A DNA stretch of 64,000 bases from NCBI RefSeq assembly GCF_000055945.1, contig NC_008011.1, positions 863,501-927,500 on the forward strand, written 5' to 3'. Numbering within the stretch: the stretch's first letter is position 1; the number at the start of each line of letters is the position of its first letter. The notes beneath the pieces are model-generated. The model saw only the letters and a list, made by a program, of their open reading frames with translations, did not search any database and was not told the DNA's origin. Positions 26,087 to 34,889 of the stretch are shown here, piece after piece. The position numbers were made by a program, and so were the translations under genes. The DNA comes from Lawsonia intracellularis PHE/MN1-00 (GTDB taxonomy: Bacteria; Desulfobacterota; Desulfovibrionia; Desulfovibrionales; Desulfovibrionaceae).

Positions 26087-28477
26087 TCAAGCTAAAACCA
26101 TGCTAGCCCAATAAGCTTGTCCAAAACTAATTCCTCCATCTCCTGATGGTACATTTTTATGCATAAGTGGTGTAAGCCCTCGATACCTTAATGCTTTGGG
26201 TAATAAAGAAGATATAGTTTGATTATTTAATACTCCACCAGATAACCCAACAGTTTTAACTCCTGTATTCTCTGAGCCAATCAAGGCTAAATCTGCTAAT
26301 CCTTCAACTAGCCCTATATGAAACCTGCGTGCTAATATAGAAACAGATATTTTTTGTTGTAATAACTCTATTAATTCTTTTAAAAAAACTGTTGTATCTA
26401 ATTCATAAATACTATCTTTTTCAACTATAGAAATAGTAAGACTCTCATTACATGACATATCCTGTTGATGTTCAAGACGAATAGCTGCTTGCCCTTCATA
26501 TGTAATGTAATCACATAATCCAAATAAAGTAGAAACTGTATCAAATAACCTCCCACAACTTGAAGTCAACTTCACTTTATCTTTGGATACCATTTCTCTG
26601 ATTGCACTATGAATCGTCCATCTCTCAGGAGAATTTTTCCATAGCTGTCTTACAAGGCTATCTACTCCTTCTAGTTCATGTATTTTTAATAATGCTAAAA
26701 AACCGCTTAACAAACGCCATGGTTCATGAATAGCTTTTTCTCCTCCAGGAAGAGGAAGGAGTGATAGTCTAGCTAGTCGTTCCCCTTGCTCATATGACTT
26801 CCCTTTTACAGCTTCTGGATATAAATAAAATAATTCTCCTCCCCATATAGTTCCATCCATACCATATCCTGTACCGTCAAGAGTCAATACGAGTGCCGGC
26901 TCTTTATGTCCATGTTCAGCTAACACACTATAACCGTGTGCAATATGATGCTGTAACTGTAAGATTGGTAAACCAAACTCTGCGGCATACCGTGTAGTAA
27001 AATAGTCTGGATGTAAATCACAGACAACAACTTCAGGAGAAAATCCAAATAATTGGGAAATATGTTTTACTGTTTGACAAAATGACCATTCTGTTTCTGG
27101 TTCAGAAAGATCTCCTATATGTTGACTTAAAAATATATCCTGTCCCCTTGTAAAACAAAATGTACTTTTATGTTCTGCACCTAATGCTATAATGCAAGGA
27201 GTATTATCCTTTAAAGTTTTAACTGTTATAGGTAGTGGTGCATATCCTCTTGCACGTCTGATAAAATGCCAATTAGGTGATTGTCCTATGTTGTCCTCTC
27301 TTAAACAAACAACAGAGTCATCAACTGGCACAATAATATTTCTATTATGAAATAAAAAAAAATCTGTAATAGTATTAAGTCGTATCAGTGCATCGTCATT
27401 ATTATATATTATAGTACCACCACTTACATTAGCGGAGGTCATAACAAGAGCAGGAATTATTCTTTCTAGCTCAGCAACTTTTGTTAATGTATTACATAAA
27501 ATGTGATGCAGTGGAGTATAAGGAAGCATAAGACCTATAGTAGAAACATCTGGAGCAATATTTTTTGGTAAACTATGAGGAATTGCTTTCAAAATAACTA
27601 TAGGACACTCTGGTGATTGCATTTTTTGGATTTCTACTTCACTAATATAAGCAATTTGTCGAGCAATATTTATATTTGGAACCATAACAGCTAATGGTTT
27701 ATCTGGGCGATTTTTCCGATAGCGTAATGTATTAACTACGTCAGCATTAGTAGCATCACAAATAAGATGAAAACCACCAATCCCTTTCATAGCAATAATC
27801 TTACCTTTATAAATATACTCTATAGCTAACAATATTGCTTCACTATTATAAGTAATATATCTATTATCATGATCTGTTAACCATAACTGTGGGCCACATG
27901 TTGGACATGCATTAGATTGTGCATGGAATCGTCTATCTAAAGAATTATTATATTCTTTTTCACAGGTAAAACAAAAAGGAAAAGAGGACATAGAAGTATG
28001 ATGTCGATCATAAGGAGCTTTATGTATAATAGTATATCGAGGACCACATAGTGTACAACTTATAAAAGGATATTGATAACGATGATCAGTAGTTGTATTC
28101 AATTCCTTAACACAATACTCACATGTAGCAATATCTGGACTTATTAATGAAGTATACTGTATCCCATCAGAGCTTTCTTCAATAAGAAACTCTGTTTCTT
28201 TATCCTGAAAACCAAGAGATTGCATAGTAATTGACGTAAATTGAGCAATAGAAGGTTTTTCATTAGTGATCATTTCTTTAAATATATTTAATTTACTATC
28301 ATCCCCTTGAACTTCAATCCATACTCCATATATAGTATTTTTTACTTTACCTGTAAGGCCTAATTTTGTAGCAGTACAGTATACAAAAGGACGAAAACCT
28401 ACACCTTGTACTCGACCTTTTATTGTATAACCTTGTCTCTTTAACTGCATATTATATAACCTATTTAACACGCCCAT
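26087..28477 (-). CDS. hypF: Carbamoyltransferase HypF (hydrogenase maturation)
   Basis: The 796-residue protein makes thiocarbamate for the cyanide ligands of [NiFe] hydrogenase. In order it shows an acylphosphatase domain (VQGVGFRPFV, residues 23-32) and two zinc fingers (CEYC/CTLC and CFTC/CPTC). A YrdC-like domain follows (KGIGGFHLICDA, then VMTSANVSGG), and a Kae1-like carbamoyltransferase domain closes it (HHIAHGYSVLAEHG, LTLDGTGYGMDGTIWGGELF, GLSGGVLNNQ). Length is typical (about 750-800). ATG 28450 (residue 10) is an equally good start; neither has a clear ribosome site. No other hyp genes are nearby. Confidence 0.95.
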   Translation of the reverse strand: MGVLNRLYNMQLKRQGYTIKGRVQGVGFRPFVYCTATKLGLTGKVKNTIYGVWIEVQGDDSKLNIFKEMITNEKPSIAQFTSITMQSLGFQDKETEFLIEESSDGIQYTSLISPDIATCEYCVKELNTTTDHRYQYPFISCTLCGPRYTIIHKAPYDRHHTSMSSFPFCFTCEKEYNNSLDRRFHAQSNACPTCGPQLWLTDHDNRYITYNSEAILLAIEYIYKGKIIAMKGIGGFHLICDATNADVVNTLRYRKNRPDKPLAVMVPNINIARQIAYISEVEIQKMQSPECPIVILKAIPHSLPKNIAPDVSTIGLMLPYTPLHHILCNTLTKVAELERIIPALVMTSANVSGGTIIYNNDDALIRLNTITDFFLFHNRNIIVPVDDSVVCLREDNIGQSPNWHFIRRARGYAPLPITVKTLKDNTPCIIALGAEHKSTFCFTRGQDIFLSQHIGDLSEPETEWSFCQTVKHISQLFGFSPEVVVCDLHPDYFTTRYAAEFGLPILQLQHHIAHGYSVLAEHGHKEPALVLTLDGTGYGMDGTIWGGELFYLYPEAVKGKSYEQGERLARLSLLPLPGGEKAIHEPWRLLSGFLALLKIHELEGVDSLVRQLWKNSPERWTIHSAIREMVSKDKVKLTSSCGRLFDTVSTLFGLCDYITYEGQAAIRLEHQQDMSCNESLTISIVEKDSIYELDTTVFLKELIELLQQKISVSILARRFHIGLVEGLADLALIGSENTGVKTVGLSGGVLNNQTISSLLPKALRYRGLTPLMHKNVPSGDGGISFGQAYWASMVLA

Positions 28478-28688
28478 TAATCAAGAGTAAAATATAAGAG
28501 TATTACTCCTATGCTAGTGATTAATTAGCATAATGCTATCTATTCTCTCAACAAATATTATATAGAAATATAACAACATTTATAAAGACTTGCCACAAAA
28601 TCATAGTCTCGATATATTAATTTTTTCTATTGTAAAAACTGCATTAACTTTCTAAATTTTTATTTAGAAAAACACAGAGGTAAAGATA

Positions 28689-29516
28689 ATGCTCTTTTCT
28701 TTTCGTTTTATTACCTATCCCCTCATAACAATTTTTATATTATATACTTGTCATAATGCGCTTGCTAGTAATAATGATTCAATGATTACCTCTGAAAATT
28801 TTGAAAGCCAATTACGACTTCTTCTTCATAACCATCCTGAGCTTGTCCTTGATGTACTAAGAGAGCATAGCGAACTTGTCCTTGAAATTGCCCAACAAGG
28901 TTCTAAACAGCGTCAACATAAATCCCTTATAGCACAGTGGAAAAAAGACATAACTACTCCAAAAAATATGCATCTGGAAAATAGACCAATCCGAGGGAAT
29001 CCAAAAGCACCCGTAACTATTGTAGCATTTTCAGACTTTACATGTTTGTACTGTTCACAAGCTTCTAAAACTGTACAACAAATGCTTATTGATTATAAAG
29101 ATAATGTAAAATATATTTTTAAACACTTCCCGCTTAAAGGACATACTATTTCACAACAAGCGGCAATATATTTCATTGCTGCATCTTTCCAAAGTAATGA
29201 AAAAGCATGGGCACTTTATGATCTTCTTTTTCAAAAAAGAGATGAGCTATTACAAAACGGTGAACAGACTCTTAAACAAGCAGTAAAAGAAGTGGGACTA
29301 GATATAAAAAAGTTAATGAGTGACCTCAACAAAGCAGAAGTAAACAATATTCTTGGACAAGACATAAAAGATGCTGCACAACTTGATATTAGTGGTACTC
29401 CATACTTTATTGTTAATAACCTTATCCTTCGTGGTGCATTACCTCCTGAATTATTCACAGAAGCAATTAATATGGCCTTAAAAAATACAAAAGAAGTGTC
29501 AACATCTCCAAAATAA
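28689..29516 (+). CDS. DsbA/ScsC-like periplasmic thiol-disulfide oxidoreductase
   Basis: The 275-residue protein has a signal peptide (about 1-26, ending ALA). A helical N-terminal segment follows (residues 35-85, LLLHNHPELVLDVL), like the oligomerisation arm of ScsC/Com1-type proteins. The thioredoxin-fold domain carries the active site C119-LYC-122 within FSDFTCLYCSQ, and the cis-proline loop is GTPYF (P238). It would form or isomerise disulfides in the periplasm. The N-terminal arm favours an oligomeric isomerase-like enzyme over monomeric DsbA, but this is inference. AGAGGTAAAGATA lies just before the ATG. RibF is next downstream. Confidence 0.87.
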   Translation: MLFSFRFITYPLITIFILYTCHNALASNNDSMITSENFESQLRLLLHNHPELVLDVLREHSELVLEIAQQGSKQRQHKSLIAQWKKDITTPKNMHLENRPIRGNPKAPVTIVAFSDFTCLYCSQASKTVQQMLIDYKDNVKYIFKHFPLKGHTISQQAAIYFIAASFQSNEKAWALYDLLFQKRDELLQNGEQTLKQAVKEVGLDIKKLMSDLNKAEVNNILGQDIKDAAQLDISGTPYFIVNNLILRGALPPELFTEAINMALKNTKEVSTSPK

Positions 29517-29626
29517 ATTCTAAAAGGTGTCATAACTACAACACATTACTATATAATGAAACCTATGCTAGTATATTTATTACAATACTTTTTAGTTAGC
29601 TTTTTTAACATGTTATCCATCTTTTC

Positions 29627-30670
29627 ATGATTATCAAATGTGATATTGATACAATTGCCCTCCCTAAAAACTTTCTTAAAGAAAAAAAGACAACCATTAC
29701 TTTAGGAAATTTTGACGGTGTCCATCTTGGACACCAAGCTTTGTTAAAAACTATTTATTTAACAGCTAAAAAACAGCAATCTATCTCAACGGTTATTACC
29801 TTTGAACCACATCCACAGGCCGTCCTTATAGGAGAATCCCCATCTCTCCTGACTACAAAAAAAGAAAAATTAAAGCTAATTAAATCAATGGGGATAGATC
29901 TTATCTTCCAGCTCAACTTTACATCTACATTAGCAAATATGACAACGGAACAATTTGTGCAATCGATTTTATTGGAAAGACTTCATATGGAAGGTATAGT
30001 TTTAGGACACGACTTTTCTATGGGGAAAGAAAGATTAGGAACACAACATGTTTTATCAACCCTAGGAAAAACAATGGGATTTACAGTAACACATCAACCT
30101 GTTTTCACATTTAAAGAACAGCCTGTTAGCTCAAGTCTTATCAGAGAAGCTATCCAAGAAGGAGCTATAGAAAAAGCTAACTTACTCTTAGGTCGTTGTT
30201 ACTCAATAGATGGTACTATTATACATGGGAAAAAACGTGGTAGAATGCTTGGGTTTCCTACAGCTAATCTTGCATTATCATCTAATTTAATTCCATCTAC
30301 TGGAGTTTATGCAACATTAGTCACCCTAGAATCAAATCAAGATAATACCTTTTATATACCTGTACAACATCAAAAAAATACATTTTTAGCTGTGACTAAT
30401 ATAGGAATAAATCCAACTTTTGGAGATTCAATTCCTAAAATTGAAACTCATTTATTAAATTTTCATAATGATCTCTATGAGCAACATATGACAATCAATT
30501 TTCTAAAAAAATTAAGAGAAGAAGCCATATTCTCTAATATCTCTTCTCTAATAACACAAATTAAAGATGACATATCCCAAACCAAAACAATTTTTAAGAA
30601 CATGTTGTGGCCTCAATCACTCAGTTTAGAAGATCCAGTTGATCGCATGGATGCGACCCTAAAAACCTAA
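29627..30670 (+). CDS. ribF: Bifunctional riboflavin kinase/FAD synthetase
   Basis: The 347-residue enzyme converts riboflavin to FMN and FAD. The N-terminal adenylyltransferase domain has TLGNFDGVHLGHQALL (about residues 25-40) and VLGHDFSMGKERLG. The C-terminal flavokinase domain has KKRGRMLGFPTANLAL and IETHLLNFHNDLYEQ. The last 25 residues are a tail beyond the kinase domain. It lies only 28 bp upstream of flagellin, so the end of this coding region is also the flagellin leader (see the CsrA element). No FMN riboswitch is seen in the 110-bp upstream gap. Confidence 0.95.
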   Translation: MIIKCDIDTIALPKNFLKEKKTTITLGNFDGVHLGHQALLKTIYLTAKKQQSISTVITFEPHPQAVLIGESPSLLTTKKEKLKLIKSMGIDLIFQLNFTSTLANMTTEQFVQSILLERLHMEGIVLGHDFSMGKERLGTQHVLSTLGKTMGFTVTHQPVFTFKEQPVSSSLIREAIQEGAIEKANLLLGRCYSIDGTIIHGKKRGRMLGFPTANLALSSNLIPSTGVYATLVTLESNQDNTFYIPVQHQKNTFLAVTNIGINPTFGDSIPKIETHLLNFHNDLYEQHMTINFLKKLREEAIFSNISSLITQIKDDISQTKTIFKNMLWPQSLSLEDPVDRMDATLKT

Positions 30671-30695
30671 TAGACGGGTATATTCAAGGAGGAAT
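30643..30695 (+). promoter_or_regulatory. Putative dual CsrA-binding hairpins in the flagellin leader
   Basis: Two small hairpins each show the CsrA core ANGGA in the loop. The first is TCGCA-TGGA-TGCGA (30643-30656, ATGGA at 30647-30651), inside the end of ribF. The second is ATTC-AAGGAG-GAAT (30682-30695, AAGGA at 30686-30690), which exposes the flagellin Shine-Dalgarno sequence. The GGA triplets are 39 bases apart. The layout resembles the two-site CsrA control of Bacillus hag. CsrA is not encoded in this window, so the assignment is inferred. Confidence 0.5.
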
Positions 30696-30698
30696 TAT

Positions 30699-31580
30699 AT
30701 GTCTCTTGTCATTAATAACAACCTGATGGCCGTCAATGCTCAACGTAACTTAAGCAAGTCTTATGGAGAACTGAGTTCTTCTGTTCGAAAACTTTCTTCA
30801 GGTCTTCGTGTAGGAACTGCTGCTGATGACTCAGCAGGGTTAGCCATTCGAGAACTCATGAGATCTGACATTGCAACAACACAACAAGGAATACGAAATG
30901 CGAATGATGCTATTTCTATGATTCAAACTGCGGATGGTGCACTTGGAGTCATCGATGAAAAGCTCATTCGAATGAAAGAACTTGCTGAACAAGCTGCTAC
31001 AGGTACATATAACTCCACTCAGCGTATGATTATTGACTCTGAATATCAAGCTATGGCCTCAGAAATTACTCGTATTGCTAATGCGACAGAATTTAATGGT
31101 ATAAAACTTCTTGATGGTTCATTATCAGGTAATCATGATGGGAAAAAAATAAATTCAACTGGTGCAGTACGTATCCACTTTGGGACATCTAACAGCTCTG
31201 CTGAAGATTACTATGATATTAAAATTGGTGGCTCTACAGCTTCTGCATTAGGACTTGGTAATACAGTAAAAGGTGCGGGTGCTACAGTCTCTACTCAAGC
31301 TGCAGCACAAAATGCCTTAAAAGCTATAGATAATGCCATTGTTTCAAAAGATAAAATTCGAGCACACCTTGGTGGATTACAAAATAGACTTGAAGCTACA
31401 GTTGATAATTTAAGTATACAAAATGAAAACTTACAAGCTGCTGAATCTCGTATATCTGATATAGATGTAAGCCAAGAAATGACACAATTTGTACGTAACC
31501 AAATACTTACACAAACAGGTGTTGCTATGCTTTCACAAGCTAATTCTCTACCACGTATGGCTCAGCAACTTATTGGCTAA
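30699..31580 (+). CDS. fliC: Flagellin
   Basis: This 293-residue protein has the conserved N-terminal D0/D1 regions (MSLVINNNLMAVNAQRNL; KLSSGLRVGTAADDSAGLAI; QTADGALGVIDEKLIRMKEL). The C-terminal D1/D0 is also present (NLQAAESRISDIDVSQEM, ending LPRMAQQLIG). The central variable domains are almost absent, so this is a short flagellin of the kind found in spirilloid and polar-flagellate bacteria. The QRMIIDSEYQAMASEITRIA segment covers the usual TLR5-facing region. AAGGAGG seven bases before the ATG is an excellent ribosome site. It follows ribF closely, and no convincing sigma-28 promoter is visible. Confidence 0.98.
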   Translation: MSLVINNNLMAVNAQRNLSKSYGELSSSVRKLSSGLRVGTAADDSAGLAIRELMRSDIATTQQGIRNANDAISMIQTADGALGVIDEKLIRMKELAEQAATGTYNSTQRMIIDSEYQAMASEITRIANATEFNGIKLLDGSLSGNHDGKKINSTGAVRIHFGTSNSSAEDYYDIKIGGSTASALGLGNTVKGAGATVSTQAAAQNALKAIDNAIVSKDKIRAHLGGLQNRLEATVDNLSIQNENLQAAESRISDIDVSQEMTQFVRNQILTQTGVAMLSQANSLPRMAQQLIG

Positions 31581-31597
31581 AAAAAAATATATATATA

Positions 31598-31628
31598 CAA
31601 CGGCTCCTCTTTATTAAGGGAGTCGTTG
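31598..31628. terminator. Hairpin between convergent fliC and cvpA
   Basis: A ten-base stem CAACGGCTCC with GGAGTCGTTG (one G-T pair) surrounds an AT loop. On the minus strand it is followed by an AT stretch and T9, so it looks like the terminator for cvpA. On the plus strand it lies 17 bases behind the flagellin stop but lacks a T-run. Confidence 0.75.
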
Positions 31629-31726
31629 AAATATACAATTAACTTCACTCAAAATATCTTTATCTGGTAACTAAAGAACTAACTATTATCTATGAAACTA
31701 TTTATTGTAATATGAGTTATAAAAAT

Positions 31727-32230
31727 TTAAATACTACGTTCATTACCTATAGAATGCTTAATAAATTCTCTAAAAAACGTATCATGCTTTTTGACAAAAG
31801 TAACTATTTTTGACTCCAACACAAAAGGTTTTGAATCTGCTGTATATTCAAAAACAGCTATAATAATCATACAAAAAACAAAAGCTTTTAATGCACCAAT
31901 TACTCCTCCTCCCAGCCAATTTATCCAACCTCCAGACTTCCATCCTAAATGCTTCTGCAATAACCCACTCATAATAGAGGAAATAATCATTACACTAAAA
32001 AAGATTGCTATATATGCTAAAAAGTAAGACCATTTTTGAGAACCTATATAACTTAATAACATATTACCGAATTTTATATATAACATATAAGCAGTCCATA
32101 AGCTTATAATAAAAATTATTATACCTGCTAATTCTTGTAATAACCCCCTATTAAGACCTTTTAAAATAAAGAAAATACATAAGATAACTAATACAAGATC
32201 TAATATATTTAGTTGATATAATAAGTTCAT
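31727..32230 (-). CDS. CvpA-family inner-membrane protein
   Basis: The 167-residue protein has four hydrophobic segments (about residues 8-28, 30-52, 66-88 and 100-125). The CvpA-type pattern is visible: LNILDLVLVILCIFFILKGL near the start, then GGWINWLGGGVIGALKAFVFC. CvpA proteins were named for colicin V production and are linked to envelope integrity and growth; the biochemical role is unsettled. It stands alone on the minus strand, convergent with flagellin. Confidence 0.82.
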   Translation of the reverse strand: MNLLYQLNILDLVLVILCIFFILKGLNRGLLQELAGIIIFIISLWTAYMLYIKFGNMLLSYIGSQKWSYFLAYIAIFFSVMIISSIMSGLLQKHLGWKSGGWINWLGGGVIGALKAFVFCMIIIAVFEYTADSKPFVLESKIVTFVKKHDTFFREFIKHSIGNERSI

Positions 32231-32701
32231 AATATAAAATATATCTATAATATTGTTATTAAATTTTTAACATATCTCTAGTCTTCTTTAACTATATATT
32301 AAAGTAGGCTAGATTAGCCTTCAAATTTATACTATATATAAAAATAGTTATAAAGTATACTAAGATATTTCTAAAAATGTATAAAAATATAAAAAGTATT
32401 GTTAAAAAATCTACTAAAAATTTTTCTACAAAATAATTTTTTTAAAAGATAGAAATTTTTTCAAATATTTTAAAAAATAATTTAGAATATAAAAATATAT
32501 TGTGAAACTATATTCTTTCTCTAACTAATATTTATTAGTCCCCAACAGCATAGAAAGCAATATTATGTAACTTAATTTGCTTAAGTATAATAATATTACC
32601 TTTCTTATAAAATTATAATAATATCTTAATAGGGAATTGAGTTATTTCTAACTTGACCAATATATCAAATTCAGAATACATTATAACTGTGACTAATCAA
32701 T
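32231..32701. other. 471-bp extremely AT-rich gap upstream of tRNA-Ser
   Basis: No coding region is visible. The sequence is dominated by A and T runs. It must hold the promoters for cvpA (minus) and tRNA-Ser (plus), but the composition makes any -10 match meaningless by eye. Confidence 0.5.
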
Positions 32702-32791
32702 GGAAGGGTGGCAGAGTGGCTTAATGCGGCGGTCTTGAAAACCGTTGACGTTGCAAGGCGTCCGGGGGTTCAAATCCCTCCCCTTCCGCCA
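32702..32791 (+). tRNA. tRNA-Ser (anticodon TGA)
   Basis: The acceptor stem GGAAGGG pairs with CCCTTCC and the discriminator is G. CCA is encoded (32789-32791). The anticodon loop CTTGAAA reads TGA. A long variable arm (GACGTTGCAAGGCGTC) is present, as expected for a class II serine tRNA, and the T loop is GTTCAAATC. Length is 90 nt with CCA. Confidence 0.97.
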
Positions 32792-32904
32792 GAATCCAAA
32801 TAATACCTTTAATCTTTAATATAATTTTTTATATAAAAATTATAAGACAAATTTTTAATCTACTCTTATCCAAAAATTCTTTATAAATAAAAATAGACAA
32901 TATT

Positions 32905-33837
32905 TTACTCTACTTGCAATGAACCTCTGAATGAATCAAAGTTTTTGATACCAAGTTCATTACAAATAATAGGTAATGCCTCAGCAATACGAAATGCAAT
33001 ATCTGGTTGAATAAAATTCATTGTTCCAATCTGTACTGCATGAGCTCCTACAAGAATAAATTCTAAAACATCTCTTGCTGAGGTAATCCCACCAATACCT
33101 ATTACAGGAATGTTTACAGCCTTACACACTTCCCAAACACATCGTAGTGCAATAGGTTTAATTCCTGGACCAGATAGGCCACCTATAACTGTAGATAACA
33201 ATGACTTACGTTTTCTAATATCTACAGCCATTCCAGTTAGTGTATTAATACAAGAAATAGCATCAGCTCCAGCACTCTCAACAGCTTTGGCAATAATAGT
33301 AATATCTGTTACATTAGGAGAAAGTTTAACCATCACAGGTTTACTTCCTGCATTCTTACACACAGCTTCAGTAACCTTAGCTGCTAAACTAGGATCCTGG
33401 CCAAAAAATGTTCCACCACTTTTTACATTAGGGCAAGAAACATTAACCTCTAAAGCAGCAACTCCCTCTTCTGCTGCCAAAATAGCTGTAAGTTCACTAA
33501 ATTCTTCAACTGATGTCGCATATAGATTAGCTATAACTGGAGTTTCTTTCCAAGGTAAGCGTGGAAGCTTTTTTTGTATAAATAATTCAACACCATCATT
33601 TTGTAAGCCTATAGTATTCAACATCCCACATGGTGTTTCAGCAATTCTAGGTAATGGGTTTCCTTTTCGTGGCTTTAACGATAAGCCTTTAACAATAATC
33701 CCTCCAAGTTGAGACAAATCACCATACCCTATAAACTCTGCTCCATAACCAAATGTTCCAGATGCTGTTAAAACAGGATTTTTCAAAACTAAAGGAATGC
33801 TTGAAGTCGTAGTAAGAGATACGGTATAGTTATCCAT
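32905..33837 (-). CDS. pyrD: Dihydroorotate dehydrogenase class 1B, catalytic subunit
   Basis: The product (310 residues from ATG 33837) is the FMN-containing subunit that oxidises dihydroorotate to orotate. It has the N-terminal NPVLTASGTFGYG, the catalytic cysteine loop VNVSCPNVKSGG (Cys base of class 1 enzymes) and VKLSPNVTDI. The FMN phosphate site GGLSGPGIKPIALR and GIGGITSARDV follow. A longer frame begins with GTG 33849 overlapping the pyrK stop, but TGAGG upstream of the ATG favours 33837. It is coupled to pyrK, which supplies the NAD-linked electron transfer. Confidence 0.95.
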   Translation of the reverse strand: MDNYTVSLTTTSSIPLVLKNPVLTASGTFGYGAEFIGYGDLSQLGGIIVKGLSLKPRKGNPLPRIAETPCGMLNTIGLQNDGVELFIQKKLPRLPWKETPVIANLYATSVEEFSELTAILAAEEGVAALEVNVSCPNVKSGGTFFGQDPSLAAKVTEAVCKNAGSKPVMVKLSPNVTDITIIAKAVESAGADAISCINTLTGMAVDIRKRKSLLSTVIGGLSGPGIKPIALRCVWEVCKAVNIPVIGIGGITSARDVLEFILVGAHAVQIGTMNFIQPDIAFRIAEALPIICNELGIKNFDSFRGSLQVE

Positions 33838-33845
33838 GGTGATCC

Positions 33846-34652
33846 TCACAATGTAATTTGATCAGCCCAAAAAACAGGTCCATTTGTACATGTAGGAACA
33901 GGCATACCAGCCATATTTTTTACTGGCCATTTATCTGTAGTTTGCACAACACAACCAAGACAAGCACCAACCCCACAAGCCATTTGTGACTCAAGAGAAA
34001 GTTGTGTTCGAACATTATTTTCAAGAGCAATAGACTGCACAAACTTTAAAAATGGGGTAGGTCCACAAACAAGGATCAAACCATTACAAGCAGCATAGTT
34101 TTTAACTTGTGTACTAACTTGTTCAAGAAATACTTCTCTATCTTGAAGAGTATTTTCTTGGAAAGAAAAAAAATTTACTTTTTCTGATAAATTTTCAATA
34201 GGATAGCAATCATTAGGATATTTATGACTAAACATCATATAAAGATTTTTAGGGTTGGGATGAGAATCAATATATCCAATAAAAGGAGCAATACCAATCC
34301 CTCCGGCCAAAATCAGTGTAGGCTTTTCTTCTGTACTAAAACGGTTGCCTAATGGTCCCCATAAATGGACCATATTACCACTCCGTAAGTAAGCCATCCG
34401 CTCTGTACCTTTACCAGAAACTTGAAAAAAAATAACTAATTCTTCTTTAGTTACCCTACAGATAGAAAAAGGACGTGCCCAAGGAATTTCTAAATTCCAA
34501 CTTTGAGGACGTATCATAACAAACTGTCCTGGAGCCCAACCTTTCCAATCTGGAAGTTCCAAACGTAGTGCAAAAAAATGTCCTTGCATACCTGCAAGAC
34601 CAAAAGGGATATTATCAATAACTGCAAGGTTATAAAAATTGGCACTTGCCAT
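33846..34652 (-). CDS. pyrK: Dihydroorotate dehydrogenase electron-transfer subunit
   Basis: This 268-residue ferredoxin-reductase-like protein carries FAD and a 2Fe-2S cluster. It passes electrons from PyrD to NAD. The FAD-binding RPFSICRV motif, the nucleotide loop LILAGGIGIAPFIGYI and the cluster motif CGVGACLGC with a later cysteine (VPTCTNG) are all present. Its stop is about 10 bp from the pyrD start, so the subunits are made from one transcript in pyrK-pyrD order. Confidence 0.95.
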   Translation of the reverse strand: MASANFYNLAVIDNIPFGLAGMQGHFFALRLELPDWKGWAPGQFVMIRPQSWNLEIPWARPFSICRVTKEELVIFFQVSGKGTERMAYLRSGNMVHLWGPLGNRFSTEEKPTLILAGGIGIAPFIGYIDSHPNPKNLYMMFSHKYPNDCYPIENLSEKVNFFSFQENTLQDREVFLEQVSTQVKNYAACNGLILVCGPTPFLKFVQSIALENNVRTQLSLESQMACGVGACLGCVVQTTDKWPVKNMAGMPVPTCTNGPVFWADQITL

Positions 34653-34889
34653 AATAGACCTAGCCTTATTGGTTTAATCAATTAATGATAACAAAGGATC
34701 ATCTTAAAGGTAGTGTCCTATCAAAAGAAGGTCAAGAGCAGAAAACTTGTTTTTTCTTTCAAAAACACTCTTTACCTTTTTACTATTGTTACCTAAATTA
34801 TATTGTTAGGTAAAGATAATAAAACCTCCTCCAATGATATACTATCTACTATAAAAAATTACTAAACAAATAAAAGGCGTTAAACAGTT

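Noticed and set aside
29517-29626. FMN riboswitch before ribF
   Set aside because: The gap is only 110 bases, AT-rich, and lacks the conserved RFN-element segments.
30560-30690. Sigma-28 promoter for flagellin inside the end of ribF
   Set aside because: No pairing close to TAAA-N15-GCCGATAA was found by eye; partial matches were too poor to report.
33110-33712. Plus-strand 200-residue frame opposite pyrD
   Set aside because: It is antisense to the conserved pyrD coding sequence, has no ribosome site and resembles no protein family.
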